In this document: positions 10,732 to 10,823 of the stretch, in pieces
How positions within the stretch are numbered: position 1 is the stretch's first letter
How the letters are laid out: each line of letters opens with the position of its first letter
From: Gallionellaceae bacterium
GTDB taxonomy: Bacteria > Pseudomonadota > Gammaproteobacteria > Burkholderiales > Gallionellaceae
Length of the DNA stretch: 10,823 nt
Direction of reading: 5' to 3'
Assembly: GCA_031277195.1 (NCBI GenBank)
Contig: JAITMU010000190.1
Location: 1-10,823 of the forward strand
Position numbers and translations under genes: made by a program
The notes under the pieces: generated by a model
Database searches by the model: none
What the model was told of the DNA's origin: nothing
Seen by the model: only the letters and a program-made list of their open reading frames with translations

Positions 10732-10823
10732 ATGTTCAAGAAAAGCATAGATTCCTGGGATCTCTTTGACACGCTGGCAGGACGCTTTTACGTCACGCCG
10801 GACAGCATCTTTGAATTGATGGA
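10732..10823 (+). CDS. HAD-like hydrolase, N-terminal fragment (3' end outside window)
   Basis: The frame from the ATG at 10732 gives 30 residues to the window edge, including WDLFDTLAGRFYVTPDSIFE. The DLFDTL segment fits HAD motif I (DxDx(T/V) variant D-x-F-D-T-L) with the nucleophile aspartate near residue 10. The following R-x-x-x-x-P-x-x-I-F pattern is common in HAD proteins annotated near polysaccharide or other accessory clusters. An in-frame TAG at 10723-10725 rules out a longer start. The Shine-Dalgarno is weak. With so little sequence the family call is tentative and no substrate can be named. It shares the divergent control region with the XRE regulator. Confidence 0.5.
   Translation, partial: MFKKSIDSWDLFDTLAGRFYVTPDSIFELM

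Noticed and set aside
1..10823. CRISPR array, tRNA, rRNA, transposase or prophage genes
   Set aside because: No regularly spaced direct repeats, tRNA-like cloverleaf or recombinase motifs were recognised on either strand; the C/G-rich repeats are dispersed and irregular.

Overview
The window is GC-rich, tightly packed and uses mostly C-ending codons. Gene content and protein wording point to a betaproteobacterium, perhaps of the Nitrosomonadales/Gallionella type. This placement is an inference from family resemblance, since no rRNA or other marker gene is present.

Layout. (1) Positions 1-2026, minus strand: an operon in the order rph, rdgB, hemW. It covers tRNA 3'-end trimming, removal of non-canonical purine triphosphates and heme insertion. 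rdgB and hemW overlap by ATGA, and hemW runs off the left edge. (2) Positions 2161-10080, plus strand: yicC (endoribonuclease family), a LigB/DODA-type extradiol dioxygenase, the 7Fe ferredoxin fdxA, then an AddB-like and an AddA-like gene. fdxA and the AddB-like gene overlap by 4 bases (GTGA); the AddB-like and AddA-like genes overlap by 8 bases. The last two proteins should form a two-nuclease, one-helicase enzyme of the AddAB type that resects double-strand breaks for recombination. The AddB-like protein keeps the four cysteines of the AddB Fe-S cluster. (3) Positions 10081-10224: a gap between convergent genes holding a large perfect inverted repeat of BIME/REP type. (4) Positions 10225-10823: a minus-strand XRE-family regulator, an AT-rich divergent promoter region with a 27-bp near-perfect palindrome, and the start of a HAD-like gene that leaves the window on the right. 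This last part looks like the edge of an accessory module.

The most unusual signal is a dispersed C-rich/G-rich palindromic repeat of about 35-40 bp. It occurs between rph and rdgB and also inside open reading frames: two head-to-head copies in hemW, one in the AddB-like gene with a second decayed candidate, and one in the AddA-like gene. Each intragenic copy is read through in frame. Several copies also sit at a sharp change in codon wobble composition, from G/T-ending upstream to C-ending downstream. This resembles in principle the Rickettsia palindromic elements that insert in frame into proteins.

No tRNA, rRNA, CRISPR array, transposase or integrase gene was seen. No stretch over 300 bases lacks a gene. 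The largest gaps are 10081-10224 and 10555-10731, described as features.
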